Source of the DNA: Acidobacteriota bacterium
Lineage (GTDB): Bacteria > Acidobacteriota > Aminicenantia > Aminicenantales > Saccharicenantaceae
Length of the DNA: 64,000 bases
Direction of reading: 5' to 3'
NCBI GenBank assembly: GCA_029569255.1
Contig: JAKQUO010000061.1
Coordinates: forward strand, 1 to 64,000
A model generated the notes under the pieces. That model saw only the letters and a list, made by a program, of their open reading frames with translations. It did no database searches and had not been told where the DNA came from. The translations under genes and the position numbers were made by a program. This document shows, in pieces, positions 29,927 to 38,396 of this stretch. The first letter of the stretch is position 1; each line of letters begins with the position of its first letter.

Positions 29927-30342
29927 AGCGCCTGCTCTTCGTCTGCTACGGCAACATCTGCCGCAGCCCCATGGCCGAGGCCCTCGCCCGCCGGCGTCTC
30001 GGCGCCGCCGTCGAGGTCGCCAGCGCCGGCATCGGCGCGACGGGCGGCCCGGCCAGCGAGGAGGCCGTCCTGGTCATGAGGCTCGTCTACGGCCTGGACA
30101 TCTCCCGCCACGTCGCCCGGCCGGTCGGCCTGTTCGACTTCGGGAGGTTCGACGCCGTCATCGCCATGGACGCGTCCATCTACCGCCACCTCAGGGAGGT
30201 CTGGGAGGTCCCCGAGGCCGTGCTCTACGGTTGGGACATCGAGGACCCCATGGGCGAGGACTACGAGTTCTACAGGCGGACGGCGGCGGAGATCGAGCGG
30301 CGGCTGGGCCAGTTCCTGGCCGCGGCCGGCCTCGAGGCCTGA
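29923..30342 (+). CDS. Low-molecular-weight protein-tyrosine-phosphatase
   Basis: The P-loop CYGNICRSP (C-x5-R-S) lies at the N-terminus and the general-acid region reads DIEDPMGED, both as in LMW phosphatases/arsenate-reductase-fold enzymes. The best start is a TTG at 29923 overlapping the kinase stop as TTGA, giving LKRLLFVCYGN and 139 aa, slightly short for the family. Pairing with the kinase suggests it acts on the same pathway, although the kinase is of the Ser/Thr type. Confidence 0.87.
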   Translation: MKRLLFVCYGNICRSPMAEALARRRLGAAVEVASAGIGATGGPASEEAVLVMRLVYGLDISRHVARPVGLFDFGRFDAVIAMDASIYRHLREVWEVPEAVLYGWDIEDPMGEDYEFYRRTAAEIERRLGQFLAAAGLEA

Positions 30343-30349
30343 GGCCCCC

Positions 30350-31372
30350 CTACCGGTCCATCATCCGGCCGAGAGGCCGCAGCCCCTCGACGTTCTCGCA
30401 GACGATCCTCCCGGCCCGGAGGGCCGGCACGGCCAGGATCATCCCGGGAACGCCCCACAGCCAGGCGCCGAAGAAGAGCGAGAAGAGGACCAGGAGAGGC
30501 GCGAGGGGAATGGTCTTGCCCATCAGCCGCTGCTCGACGAGGAGCCGCGGGGCGGCGTGGACCGCGGCCAGGATGGCGAGGAGGACGGCGATCTTGAGGT
30601 CCGGCCCGCCTTCGAGGAAAGTCGCGAAAAGAACGGACAGGGCGACGGAAACGGCGGCTCCGAGCGCCGGGACGTAGTTGAGCAGGAACGCCAGGACGCC
30701 GAAGAGCACGGCGAAGCGGACCCCGAAGGCGGCCAGAGCGGCGGCGACGAGGAGGCCGATGAGGAGGTTGGTCAGGGTCTTGACGGCCAGATATCTCTGG
30801 ACCTCGCGGTCGATCCGGGCGACGGTGCGGCCGATCTTCTCGGCCTGGGCCGGCGGGAAGGCGACGGCGATCTTCCGCTGGAGCCGGCCCCGTCCGCTCA
30901 GGATGAAGATCAGGGACAGGAAGACGAGGAGCAGGTCGGACATGAACCCGAAGAACGGGCCGAGGGCGGCCAGGAGGACCGATCCGGCCCGCCCGAAATT
31001 GAGGCCTTGGATCCACTCCGTCAGGCCGACCTTGAGCCTCGGGTCGGGCACGAGCCGGTCGATCTCCCCGAGGAACGAGCGGACCACCTCGGTGTAGGAC
31101 GGGAGCTCCGCGGCCAGCGACTTCCCGCCGGCGTAGAAGACCGTGCCGATGAGGTAGAGGCCGGCGAAGGCGAGGAGCAGGATCAGGGCCAGGGCCAGCG
31201 CCTTCGGGACCTTGCGCCGGGCCAGGAGGTCGAGGGCCGGCGAGACGGCGAAGGCGAAGAGCAAGGCCATGGCGAACGGCACGAGGATGGGCCGGGCCAG
31301 GCGGAGGAAGACGCCGAGGACGAAGAGGACGACGATGCCGACGCCGGCCCGGAACCAGCGGTTCTTGTCCAC
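30350..31372 (-). CDS. AI-2E-family (PerM/YdiK-like) membrane transporter
   Basis: About eight hydrophobic segments with the family layout: two N-terminal helices, a pair near 60-80, a long periplasmic/cytoplasmic loop (about 85-135), and a C-terminal cluster containing LLNYVPALGA and PLLVLFSLFFGAWLWGVPGMILAVP, which are the family's signature regions. The transported ion or molecule is not known; some relatives are Na+/H+ antiporters. Start GTG at 31372 with GGGAGGG upstream; 340 aa. Convergent with the phosphatase gene, separated by 7 bp. Confidence 0.88.
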   Translation of the reverse strand: MDKNRWFRAGVGIVVLFVLGVFLRLARPILVPFAMALLFAFAVSPALDLLARRKVPKALALALILLLAFAGLYLIGTVFYAGGKSLAAELPSYTEVVRSFLGEIDRLVPDPRLKVGLTEWIQGLNFGRAGSVLLAALGPFFGFMSDLLLVFLSLIFILSGRGRLQRKIAVAFPPAQAEKIGRTVARIDREVQRYLAVKTLTNLLIGLLVAAALAAFGVRFAVLFGVLAFLLNYVPALGAAVSVALSVLFATFLEGGPDLKIAVLLAILAAVHAAPRLLVEQRLMGKTIPLAPLLVLFSLFFGAWLWGVPGMILAVPALRAGRIVCENVEGLRPLGRMMDR

Positions 31373-31445
31373 GCGCCCTCCCCTCCCCTCGTCATGGCCA
31401 AGGACTCCCCTGGGAGGAACGGCCGCGGAGCGGCCGGCCTCGCCG

Positions 31446-32789
31446 TCAGCGCTTCTTGGGCTTGACCTCGATCGCCTTGAGCCCCGGCTTGGCCTGGCAC
31501 TCCTTGGCGAAATCCTGCTCGCGCTGGGAATTGACGTAGTCGGGCGACTGGAAGCGGTAGGTGAAGCGGGTGTGCTCGTCGTAGGTGCCCTGGAGGATGG
31601 CGATGACGTCCTCGATGTTGACCCGCTCCTCGTCGGTCGGGATGACGAAGATCTTGACCTTGGAGTCGTCGGCCGAGATCTCGGTCTCGGCGTTGCGGGT
31701 CTTGGCCAGCTTGTTCTTGGCCCTGTCGAGCTTGATGCCCAGGAACTCCAGCCCCTCGAGCGACCTCTCCCGGATGAGGTCGGACATCTCGCCGACGCCG
31801 GCCGTGAAGACGATGGCGTCGGCCCCGCCGATGGCCGCGGAGTAGGCCCCGATGTACTTCTTGATCCGGTAGGCCTCGACCTCGATGGCCAGCTTGGCCC
31901 GGGCGTCCCCCTCCTCGGCGGCCTTCTGGACGTCGCGCCGGTCGGTGTACCGCCCGGTGATCCCGAGCAGGCCCGACTTCTTGTTGAGCAGGTCGTTCAT
32001 CTTGGCCGGGGCGATGCCTTCCCTCTCCATCATCATCAAGTCGATGGCCGCGTCGTGGTCGCCGGCCCGGGTGCCCATGACCAGCCCCTCGAGGGGGGTC
32101 AGGCCCATGCTCGTGTCGAAGGACACGCCCTTCTTGATGGCGTTGGCCGAGACGCCGTTGCCGATGTGGAGGCAGACCAGGTTGCAGTCGAAGGGGTCCT
32201 TGCCGAGCAGCAGGGCGGCCCGCTTGGCCACGTAGAGGAACGAGGTGCCGTGGAAGCCGTAGCGCCGGACGCCGTACTTCTCGTACCACTCGTAGGGCAG
32301 GGCGTACATGTAGGAGCTGGCCGGCATGGTCTGGTGCCAGGCCGTGTCCATGATGGCGACGTGGGGGATGCCGGGCAGGACCTCGAGCGCGGCCTCGATG
32401 CCCAGGACGTTGGGCGGGTTGTGGAGGGGGGCCAGGCCGAACAGGCCCTTGAACGTCTCGATCGTCTCGGGGGTGATCTTGACCGACTTGGTGAACTTCT
32501 CGCCGCCGTGGACGACCCGGTGGCCGACGGCCGAGATCTTCTTGAGGTCTTCGAGGACCCCGATCTTCGGGTCGAGGAGGGTGTCGATGATGAGCTTGAT
32601 GGCCTCCTTGTGGGTCGGGCACTCGCGGTCGATCTTGATGGGCTCCCGGCCCAGGCCGGCCTGCTGGATGTAGCTCTTCCCGACGGTCACGCGCTCGACG
32701 ATGCCGGTGGCCAGGGTCACTTTCTTGTCGTAATCATAGAGGCGGTACTTGGCGGACGAGCTGCCGCAATTCAGGGACAGGATGATCAT
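31446..32789 (-). CDS. ackA: Acetate kinase
   Basis: Interconverts acetyl phosphate + ADP and acetate + ATP. LSLNCGSSSAKYRLY at the start, GHRVVHGG, DTAWHQTMP, RRYGFHGTS and the ATP-binding HIGNGVSANA are all present. At 447 aa it is about 45 residues longer than usual because of a C-terminal tail after VNIEDVIAIL, rich in charged and aromatic residues and ending KPKKR. Start ATG at 32789 with AAGGAG seven bases upstream. Divergent from pta. Confidence 0.95.
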   Translation of the reverse strand: MIILSLNCGSSSAKYRLYDYDKKVTLATGIVERVTVGKSYIQQAGLGREPIKIDRECPTHKEAIKLIIDTLLDPKIGVLEDLKKISAVGHRVVHGGEKFTKSVKITPETIETFKGLFGLAPLHNPPNVLGIEAALEVLPGIPHVAIMDTAWHQTMPASSYMYALPYEWYEKYGVRRYGFHGTSFLYVAKRAALLLGKDPFDCNLVCLHIGNGVSANAIKKGVSFDTSMGLTPLEGLVMGTRAGDHDAAIDLMMMEREGIAPAKMNDLLNKKSGLLGITGRYTDRRDVQKAAEEGDARAKLAIEVEAYRIKKYIGAYSAAIGGADAIVFTAGVGEMSDLIRERSLEGLEFLGIKLDRAKNKLAKTRNAETEISADDSKVKIFVIPTDEERVNIEDVIAILQGTYDEHTRFTYRFQSPDYVNSQREQDFAKECQAKPGLKAIEVKPKKR

Positions 32790-32818
32790 GGATGACTCCT
32801 TGTGAAATTCGAGCACCC

Positions 32819-32847
32819 ATTCTCCACCCGGAGCGGCGAAAAGTCAA
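32819..32847 (-). promoter_or_regulatory. ackA promoter
   Basis: TTGACT (32847-32842), 17 bp, GAGAAT (32824-32819) on the minus strand. Confidence 0.5.
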
Positions 32848-32859
32848 GGCGCGGCGGAG

Positions 32860-32888
32860 TTGACAGGCCGCTGGCCCTGGGTTATAAA
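32860..32888 (+). promoter_or_regulatory. pta promoter
   Basis: Consensus TTGACA (32860-32865) and TATAAA (32883-32888), 17 bp apart. The two -35 boxes of ackA and pta are only 12 bp apart, back to back. Confidence 0.75.
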
Positions 32889-32920
32889 AGCCTTCCCGAA
32901 AATCCCTAAGGAGAACCCGC

Positions 32921-33898
32921 ATGGGCAATACGTTCATCCAGGACATCCGCGCCAAAGCGGCCAAGAAACGCCTCAAAGTCGCCTTCCCCGACGCCGAGGA
33001 CGTCCGGACCCTCAGGGCGGCCCTGATCCTCCGCGAGAAGGGGATCGCCGAGCCCCTGCTCGTCGGGCCCGCGGCCGCGATCTGCAAGGTCGCCGCCGAC
33101 AACGGCCTCGACCTCGGGGCCGTCGCCGTCGTCGACCCCGCGACCGACGCCGCCAAGGCCGAGCTCGCCGGCCTGCTTCACGAGAAGCGCAAGGCCAAGG
33201 GCCTGACCCCCGAGCAAGCCGCCGAGCTGGCCAAGGGGGCGCTTTACTACGCCGGTCTCATGCTCGCGTCCGGCCGCGTCGGCGCCGTCGTCGGCGGCAA
33301 CATCTCCGCGACCGGCGACGTCATCCGGGCGGCCATCCACACGGTCGGCACCGCCCCCGGCATCTCGACCGTCTCCAGCTACTTCATCATGGTCTTCCCC
33401 GACAGGCTCCTCTGCTACGCCGACTGCGCCGTCCTCCCCAACCCGACCGACGCCCAGCTGGCCGACATCGCCGTCACCTCGGCCAAGAACTTCCAGGCCG
33501 TGACCGGCGAGGAGCCGCGGGTGGCCATGCTGTCGTTCTCGACCAAGGGCTCGGCCCAGCACGCCGACGTCGACAAGGTCGTCAGCGCGACGGCCATGGC
33601 CAGGGAGAAGGCCCCTCACCTTCTTCTCGACGGCGAGATGCAGGCCGACGCCGCCCTCGTCCCGTCGGTCGGCGAGCGCAAATGCAAGGGCAGCCCGGTC
33701 GCGGGCAAGGCCAACGTCCTCATCTTCCCCGACCTCGACGCCGCGAACATCAGCTACAAGCTGACCGAGCGGCTGGCCGGGGCCGAGGCCGTCGGGCCGA
33801 TCGTCCAGGGCCTCAACAAGCCCTACTGCGACCTCAGCCGGGGCTGCTCGGTCGACGATATGGTCAACGTCGCCGCCATCTGCAGCCTGATGGCCTGA
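32921..33898 (+). CDS. pta: Phosphate acetyltransferase
   Basis: Converts acetyl-CoA + phosphate to acetyl phosphate, the substrate of AckA. A PTA/PTB fold with RLKVAFPDAEDVRTLRAA, GNISATGDVIRAAIHTVG, SFSTKGSAQHADVDKV and LDGEMQADAAL identifies the acetyl (Pta) branch. At 325 aa it is the short single-domain form without the DRTGG extension. AAGGAG box before the ATG. Shares an intergenic region with divergent ackA. Confidence 0.94.
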   Translation: MGNTFIQDIRAKAAKKRLKVAFPDAEDVRTLRAALILREKGIAEPLLVGPAAAICKVAADNGLDLGAVAVVDPATDAAKAELAGLLHEKRKAKGLTPEQAAELAKGALYYAGLMLASGRVGAVVGGNISATGDVIRAAIHTVGTAPGISTVSSYFIMVFPDRLLCYADCAVLPNPTDAQLADIAVTSAKNFQAVTGEEPRVAMLSFSTKGSAQHADVDKVVSATAMAREKAPHLLLDGEMQADAALVPSVGERKCKGSPVAGKANVLIFPDLDAANISYKLTERLAGAEAVGPIVQGLNKPYCDLSRGCSVDDMVNVAAICSLMA

Positions 33899-33928
33899 GG
33901 CCCGTCCGGCGGGCGGCCGTGTCAGGCC

Positions 33929-35614
33929 TTAGCGCGACTCGCGCCGGCTTCGCTTTTCCCAGGTATGGAACTGGAGATGCCTGTTCAGCCGGTCCGCGTA
34001 AACGTCTTCGTTGTTCAATTTGATATCGATCTCCCGCCGGACTTCGCTATTGAACCCGAAACTGTCGATGAGGTCGATGATGTGCCGGGATTCTCGGGAC
34101 GGGAACAGAGCGGTCCGGTCCGTCTTGGTCCACTTCCCGACCGCCCCGCTGATGTCCCCTTCGGCCCAAAGCAGTTTCCCTCCCATGACCAGCGCCCGGT
34201 TCCGGATTTCACCGCCGATCTCCTCCAGTCCGGACAGGATCTTTTGCTGCTTGTCGAGATACCAGCCGATCATCGCGCTCGGGAAGATCCTGAGCCCTGA
34301 GGCCGACCGGATCAGGTCCTCGCGGATGGCGCGGAGGACCAGCGCCTTGGCGACCGGCTGGAAGAGGGAAGCCGGCTTCTTCGTCCCTTTGATCACGTCG
34401 TCGACTTCGTCTTTTGAGGAGAAGATCCGCTTGATCGTCCGGAGCTCGAAGTCCAGGGCCGAAGCCAGGTAAAAACGGATCTCCGAATCGGTTCGCGTCC
34501 CGGGGAACAGGCCGGCCTGGCCCGCGAAGAAATCATAAACGGGGCGCTTGTAGAATAGCTCCTCGGCCTGGTCAAAAGCGGTCGCCAGGTCGCCGAGGAG
34601 GAAAAAGACCCCGTTCAGGTTGGCGAAAAAGAACTCCCGTGCGAGAAGGGCCAGGTCTCCCGCCTGCCAATCATAGCGGTCGAGGTAATCCTTCTTGAAG
34701 GCCTCCAACTGATCCGGGACCTCGAGCGCCATCAGGCCGTCCAGGACCGTCTGGATCTGCGGGCCGCCGAGTTTCAAAGGGGGCCGTACGTCCGGCCCCG
34801 CGCTCTGGACGGGCCGAGCGCTGAGGAAGAAGACGACCAGCGCGTCGTCTCGGCCGGTCCATTCTCTGGCCTCCTCCGGGATCGACGGCCTTGGCGCCTC
34901 CCCGACGCCGCTCGCCGTCTTGCGGGACTCATTGATGATCGCGAAAAGGCTTCCCCCCAGGGCCGCCATCTTTCGATAAGGGGATCTTCGGAAATAGTAT
35001 TCCGCCGGGACCTCTTTGGGCCCCTGGCCGGTCGGGACCAGGACGGTCTGTCCTCCCGTCAGGATCTTCGCAGTCGCCGCGTAAGTATCCTTTTCGGCAT
35101 TCTCGAGCAGCGCCGCGTTCTTTGTTTCCAGCTTGCGGACGGAAAACGTCCCGCGGGCCCCCCGGTCGATGATCTCGACCGGCCCTCGTCCCGAGAACCG
35201 TTGAGCGGTCTTGTCGAGCCATAGCGCTAAGAACTCGGCCTTTTCGCTTTCGGAGGTCGACTGGAGCGCCGACTCGAGCTCCGGATCCATGCCGTTTTTG
35301 AGCATTTCTTCGATGATCTCGGCTTCTTCCTTCTCGGTCAGCTCATGGCCGAAATCCAAACGGGGATAGACCTCCGCCATCACGGCCAGGGCTTGCTCCT
35401 CCGTTAATGCCGGGATCCGGCCGCCGGTCAGCTCAGCTTTCTTTTTATATTCTCCGAGCAACCGGTCCATGACGCGCCCTGTCCGGCCTGAGGTCCCGCC
35501 TTCAGCCGAGCGAACATCCATGGTTTTGGTGACGAGGATAATGCCGATCGTCAAATGCATGAGAAGCGAAAGGAACAGATAAAGCGGGAGCCGATCTGTT
35601 TCTTCGCTCAACAC
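33929..35614 (-). CDS. Orphan single-pass membrane protein, function unknown
   Basis: I do not recognise this 561-aa protein. One membrane helix near the N-terminus (LPLYLFLSLLMHLTIGIILV, about 9-28) with a short cytoplasmic tail predicts a periplasmic bulk, an arrangement like TonB-type anchors. The remainder is helical, with an acidic segment (EKEEAEIIEEMLKNGMD) and no catalytic motif I can name. The start is a GTG at 35614, or a TTG one codon later; a TATAAT lies only 16 bp upstream (35635-35630). GC is lower than in flanking genes, and synteny gives no clue. Confidence 0.75.
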   Translation of the reverse strand: MLSEETDRLPLYLFLSLLMHLTIGIILVTKTMDVRSAEGGTSGRTGRVMDRLLGEYKKKAELTGGRIPALTEEQALAVMAEVYPRLDFGHELTEKEEAEIIEEMLKNGMDPELESALQSTSESEKAEFLALWLDKTAQRFSGRGPVEIIDRGARGTFSVRKLETKNAALLENAEKDTYAATAKILTGGQTVLVPTGQGPKEVPAEYYFRRSPYRKMAALGGSLFAIINESRKTASGVGEAPRPSIPEEAREWTGRDDALVVFFLSARPVQSAGPDVRPPLKLGGPQIQTVLDGLMALEVPDQLEAFKKDYLDRYDWQAGDLALLAREFFFANLNGVFFLLGDLATAFDQAEELFYKRPVYDFFAGQAGLFPGTRTDSEIRFYLASALDFELRTIKRIFSSKDEVDDVIKGTKKPASLFQPVAKALVLRAIREDLIRSASGLRIFPSAMIGWYLDKQQKILSGLEEIGGEIRNRALVMGGKLLWAEGDISGAVGKWTKTDRTALFPSRESRHIIDLIDSFGFNSEVRREIDIKLNNEDVYADRLNRHLQFHTWEKRSRRESR

Positions 35615-35629
35615 GCACCCCTTACGAAT

Positions 35630-35635
35630 ATTATA
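35630..35635 (-). promoter_or_regulatory. -10 box of the orphan membrane-protein gene
   Basis: Perfect TATAAT on the minus strand, 15 bp before the GTG at 35614; no -35 match at 16-18 bp. Confidence 0.4.
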
Positions 35636-35766
35636 GTCCCTTTCTGCATTCCTCGTCGGCGCTCTTGTTATCGACCGTCACGTTTCACCTCATTTATCTT
35701 GAAGTTGATTTCAATCAGGACGAATAGCGCTCAGGGTCTCATGGATACTTCTGCGGCAAACATGGC

Positions 35767-36789
35767 CTAATAATCCAGGCGGTAGAGGACAACCTTGGGA
35801 GCATCGCCCTCTTCTTCCCGTGCGCATATAAGATTTCCTTTCGCATCCATGATATTCATTGTAGCGCTTACCGGCTCCCGGCTGATGATCTCTGCAGTTG
35901 TCATATCTATGACCAATAGGAATAACTTGTGATCAACCGCCTTTTCGGACTCATATCTCTCCTGCCAATATTCCAAGAGAAGCTTATTGCCACCTAAGTA
36001 ATGGAGCGATCCTAACATAATCAAGTCGCTTTGCCCTGGATAATTGACCGGAGGATGAAGCCTGAAGGCTGGAAAACGATAACGCACAAGGTTGTCCAGG
36101 ACGATCTTTTTGACTGGTTGCCCTTGCTTGGAATAAATGAATAGTCCTACCTTTCTGTCGGGAAACTTGAACGCGACGGCGATCTCTTCGCGATCAGGAC
36201 AACCGGTCATCGTGATATCTGAATAGATCTTTCTGAGTGCGAACTCCATCTTTGAAGACATCGGCCCACTAATGAACTCGGGCCGCTGATCAAAGAATGA
36301 CGTTATAGACTTTCCTTTGTTGTCACAGATGACAATCTCCGGAAATGGTTCGCCTCCTTTGGATGAAATCATGTAAAAAAGGTCACCGATCTTGACCAAG
36401 CACCGGCCTGGGTGTTCGACCTTTATTGTTTTTTTGATATTTAAGTCCCGGTCAGTTTCCATGATGCGGCTGTTCGCCCCATCGAGAATATAGAGGTCAT
36501 TATCCAGACAGAATCCCGAGAGGACATTACTGAAATCTCCGGGGCCTTGCCCTTGCTGCCCGATCTCCTTCACGAACTTCCCTTGGGCGTCATATTTCCT
36601 GAGGAAGAACCCTTTTGAATCGAGGACGTAGATATTTTGATTTTCATCAAGGATCGCTCCCGCGATACTGAAGAAAAGATAGTTGAGGTCGTTCGATCCT
36701 ATCGAGATAACCTTCTTGAGGTCCGCATCGAGAATTTTAGGGATGAGAAGGACAAACAGGACCAGAACTCCACACCGCGTTTTGCGCAC
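35767..36789 (-). CDS. Secreted six-bladed beta-propeller (NHL-like) protein
   Basis: A signal peptide (MRKTRCGVLVLFVLLIPKIL) is followed by NHL-type blades: AILDENQNIYVLDSKGFFLRKYD, then GKFVKEIGQQGQGPGDF and LDNDLYILDGANSRIME. Such propellers bind peptides, glycans or proteins; no enzyme residues are evident. 340 aa. The start is a GTG at 36789 with a GAAGGTG box. It lies 45 bp downstream of, and on the same strand as, the Cys-rich secreted peptide gene, so the pair is probably one transcript. Base composition is clearly more AT-rich than the window average, suggesting acquisition by transfer. Confidence 0.8.
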   Translation of the reverse strand: MRKTRCGVLVLFVLLIPKILDADLKKVISIGSNDLNYLFFSIAGAILDENQNIYVLDSKGFFLRKYDAQGKFVKEIGQQGQGPGDFSNVLSGFCLDNDLYILDGANSRIMETDRDLNIKKTIKVEHPGRCLVKIGDLFYMISSKGGEPFPEIVICDNKGKSITSFFDQRPEFISGPMSSKMEFALRKIYSDITMTGCPDREEIAVAFKFPDRKVGLFIYSKQGQPVKKIVLDNLVRYRFPAFRLHPPVNYPGQSDLIMLGSLHYLGGNKLLLEYWQERYESEKAVDHKLFLLVIDMTTAEIISREPVSATMNIMDAKGNLICAREEEGDAPKVVLYRLDY

Positions 36790-36834
36790 AACTACACCTT
36801 CAGAGGGGGGCTAATCGCTATAGACGGAATTACC

Positions 36835-37041
36835 TTATGACCGGTGTTGGCAGTAATCGATCCAATTCGCCACGCATTGGTTCTGACACTCCAACATCTG
36901 ATCTGGATTATGAGTGTGCCCGGGACACCACGTGAACAGGCACCAGTCTAGATACTGGTCGCAAGGCGGGGCCTGTGCGAATCCAAAGTACAGCATTACC
37001 ATGATGATCAAACACCCTGCCGCCATAAGCCTTTTCTTCAT
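36835..37041 (-). CDS. Small secreted Cys-rich peptide
   Basis: A 68-aa ORF with a clear signal peptide (MKKRLMAAGCLIIMVMLYFG, cleavage likely after AQA) and a mature part of about 44 residues holding six cysteines at 27, 34, 39, 52, 56 and 64 (spacing 6-4-12-3-7), enough for three disulfides. An AGGAGG box six bases before the ATG makes translation convincing. I do not recognise the family. It precedes a secreted beta-propeller gene, an arrangement similar in outline to Bacteroidetes NVEALA-peptide/propeller pairs, though it lacks the NVEALA motif. Confidence 0.7.
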   Translation of the reverse strand: MKKRLMAAGCLIIMVMLYFGFAQAPPCDQYLDWCLFTWCPGHTHNPDQMLECQNQCVANWIDYCQHRS

Positions 37042-37517
37042 AATGACCTCCTCTTGACGTTTGGATCGACAAGAAGATGGTGAGCTTCGTCTTCGACGAT
37101 GAGCCTCCCCATCTATCCCTTCTATTGACTAAAATTATGTTCGCTACTATTTCTAATCATAGAAGCTGAAGATTTGTCAAGAGGCAGCAAAACCAGGACT
37201 CCCCCCATTTTTTCGGACCCGCTTGGAATCGCATACATCTGATAGAAAATACTGAGGTTAGAGGGAAATGCCCCTTTTTATTGGGGGAAGTCCTGGCATC
37301 CTTATCTTCTGGAAAAAGTGCCCCCTTCACGAGCATTGGGGCTTCGCGCGCTTCTTGAGGGACTGGGGGAAGCTCGGGGGCCAAGAAAAGCGGACCGGCC
37401 AGTATCTCATCTAGGTCAAGCATAGAAGCAAAGACGCTCTATTTCAAGCGAGAATCTCATTAGAACCCGAGGGAACGAGAGAAAGAATAGCAGGCCAAAG
37501 CCCTTTGGGCGCATCGA
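37042..37517. other. AT-rich intergenic stretch, no convincing gene
   Basis: About 480 bp between the Cys-rich peptide gene and the DUF2156 gene. It holds an isolated TTGACA on the minus strand (37180-37175) that could be the -35 of the peptide operon, but no good -10 at 16-18 bp. An 88-codon open frame (37157-37423, minus) lacks a ribosome site and protein-like composition. The sequence may be remnant DNA from an earlier insertion. Confidence 0.5.
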
Positions 37518-38396
37518 TTAAGTCCGGAGAAGGTTGTATTTCTTCACCAGCCGGACAGGCTGATAGGAGAGCTTCGCCTTCCGCAGGCCTTCGACGTTCA
37601 TGTCCTGCTCCCGGTTGATGAAGGCGTAGTCCGCGCATTCCCGGACGACGTACTCGCGGTTGATCCACTGGGCCAGGCCGACGAACCCCGGATCGGCGAT
37701 CTCGATGGGGATGACGGCCATGTCGGCGGTCAGTCGCCCGCCCAGGGTGAAGGCCCCGACGCGCCCCCCGACCTCGACGACGCCGCCCCGAAGGCCGAGC
37801 TCCTCGAAGGAATCCAGGGCCCGGAGGATGGCCCGGCGCTCGGCCCGCATGTACGGATCGCCGTTCCGCTTCTCCTCGAACCAGGCCTCGAGGAGCCGGA
37901 CGCAGCCGGGGACGTCCTCCCGGGCCAGGCGGCGGTACTGGTACTGGCGGGGGAAAGTCGATTCGAATTTCCGGATGCGGTTGCGCTTGCCGTCGAACTT
38001 CTTGCCCTTGAGCTCGGCCAGCTCCTGCCGGGAATAGACGTAGTCGAAGTTCCCGGGGTCCTCCTCGACCCGGAAGCCGGCCCCGAAGGCCCGGACGAAG
38101 TCCTCGGGGACGCGCGACAGGCGGGGGACGTGAGAGAGAAGGGTCGCGATCGTCTCGGGGATGCGCTCCCCGCCGACCGGAGGCAGGGCGTAGGGCCCCT
38201 CGAAATCGGGCTCGACGAGGACGCACAGGCCGCCGTCGAGGACGGTCCAGCGCGGACGTTCGGAGTCCTTCCAGATGAAGATGTTGGCGAAGGCGAGCTC
38301 GCAGACCTCGGAGGGATGCCGTCCCAGGAATGCGTCGAAGACGGCCCGGTCCTCGAGGCCGACGGGCTTGAACTCGGGATACGAGGGGACCTTCAC
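37518..38396 (-). CDS. DUF2156 (phosphatidylglycerol lysyltransferase C-terminal-like) protein
   Basis: The soluble GNAT-related fold of DUF2156: CELAFANIFIWKD near residue 35, the basic KGKKFDGKRNRIRKFE segment, then GAFTLGGRL, AQWINREY and YAFINREQDMNVEGLRKAKLSYQPV. Related domains form the aminoacyl-transferase half of MprF, but here there is no membrane part and 292 aa only, so the role is unknown. The start is a GTG at 38396 overlapping the GNAT stop as GTGA. Confidence 0.82.
   Translation of the reverse strand: MKVPSYPEFKPVGLEDRAVFDAFLGRHPSEVCELAFANIFIWKDSERPRWTVLDGGLCVLVEPDFEGPYALPPVGGERIPETIATLLSHVPRLSRVPEDFVRAFGAGFRVEEDPGNFDYVYSRQELAELKGKKFDGKRNRIRKFESTFPRQYQYRRLAREDVPGCVRLLEAWFEEKRNGDPYMRAERRAILRALDSFEELGLRGGVVEVGGRVGAFTLGGRLTADMAVIPIEIADPGFVGLAQWINREYVVRECADYAFINREQDMNVEGLRKAKLSYQPVRLVKKYNLLRT

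Noticed and set aside
29923-30342. Arsenate reductase instead of tyrosine phosphatase
   Set aside because: The P-loop is of the phosphatase type and the acid loop has the DP motif; no arsenic genes are adjacent.
37157-37423. 88-codon minus-strand frame in the AT-rich gap
   Set aside because: No ribosome-binding site and no protein-like pattern; more likely non-coding remnant DNA.
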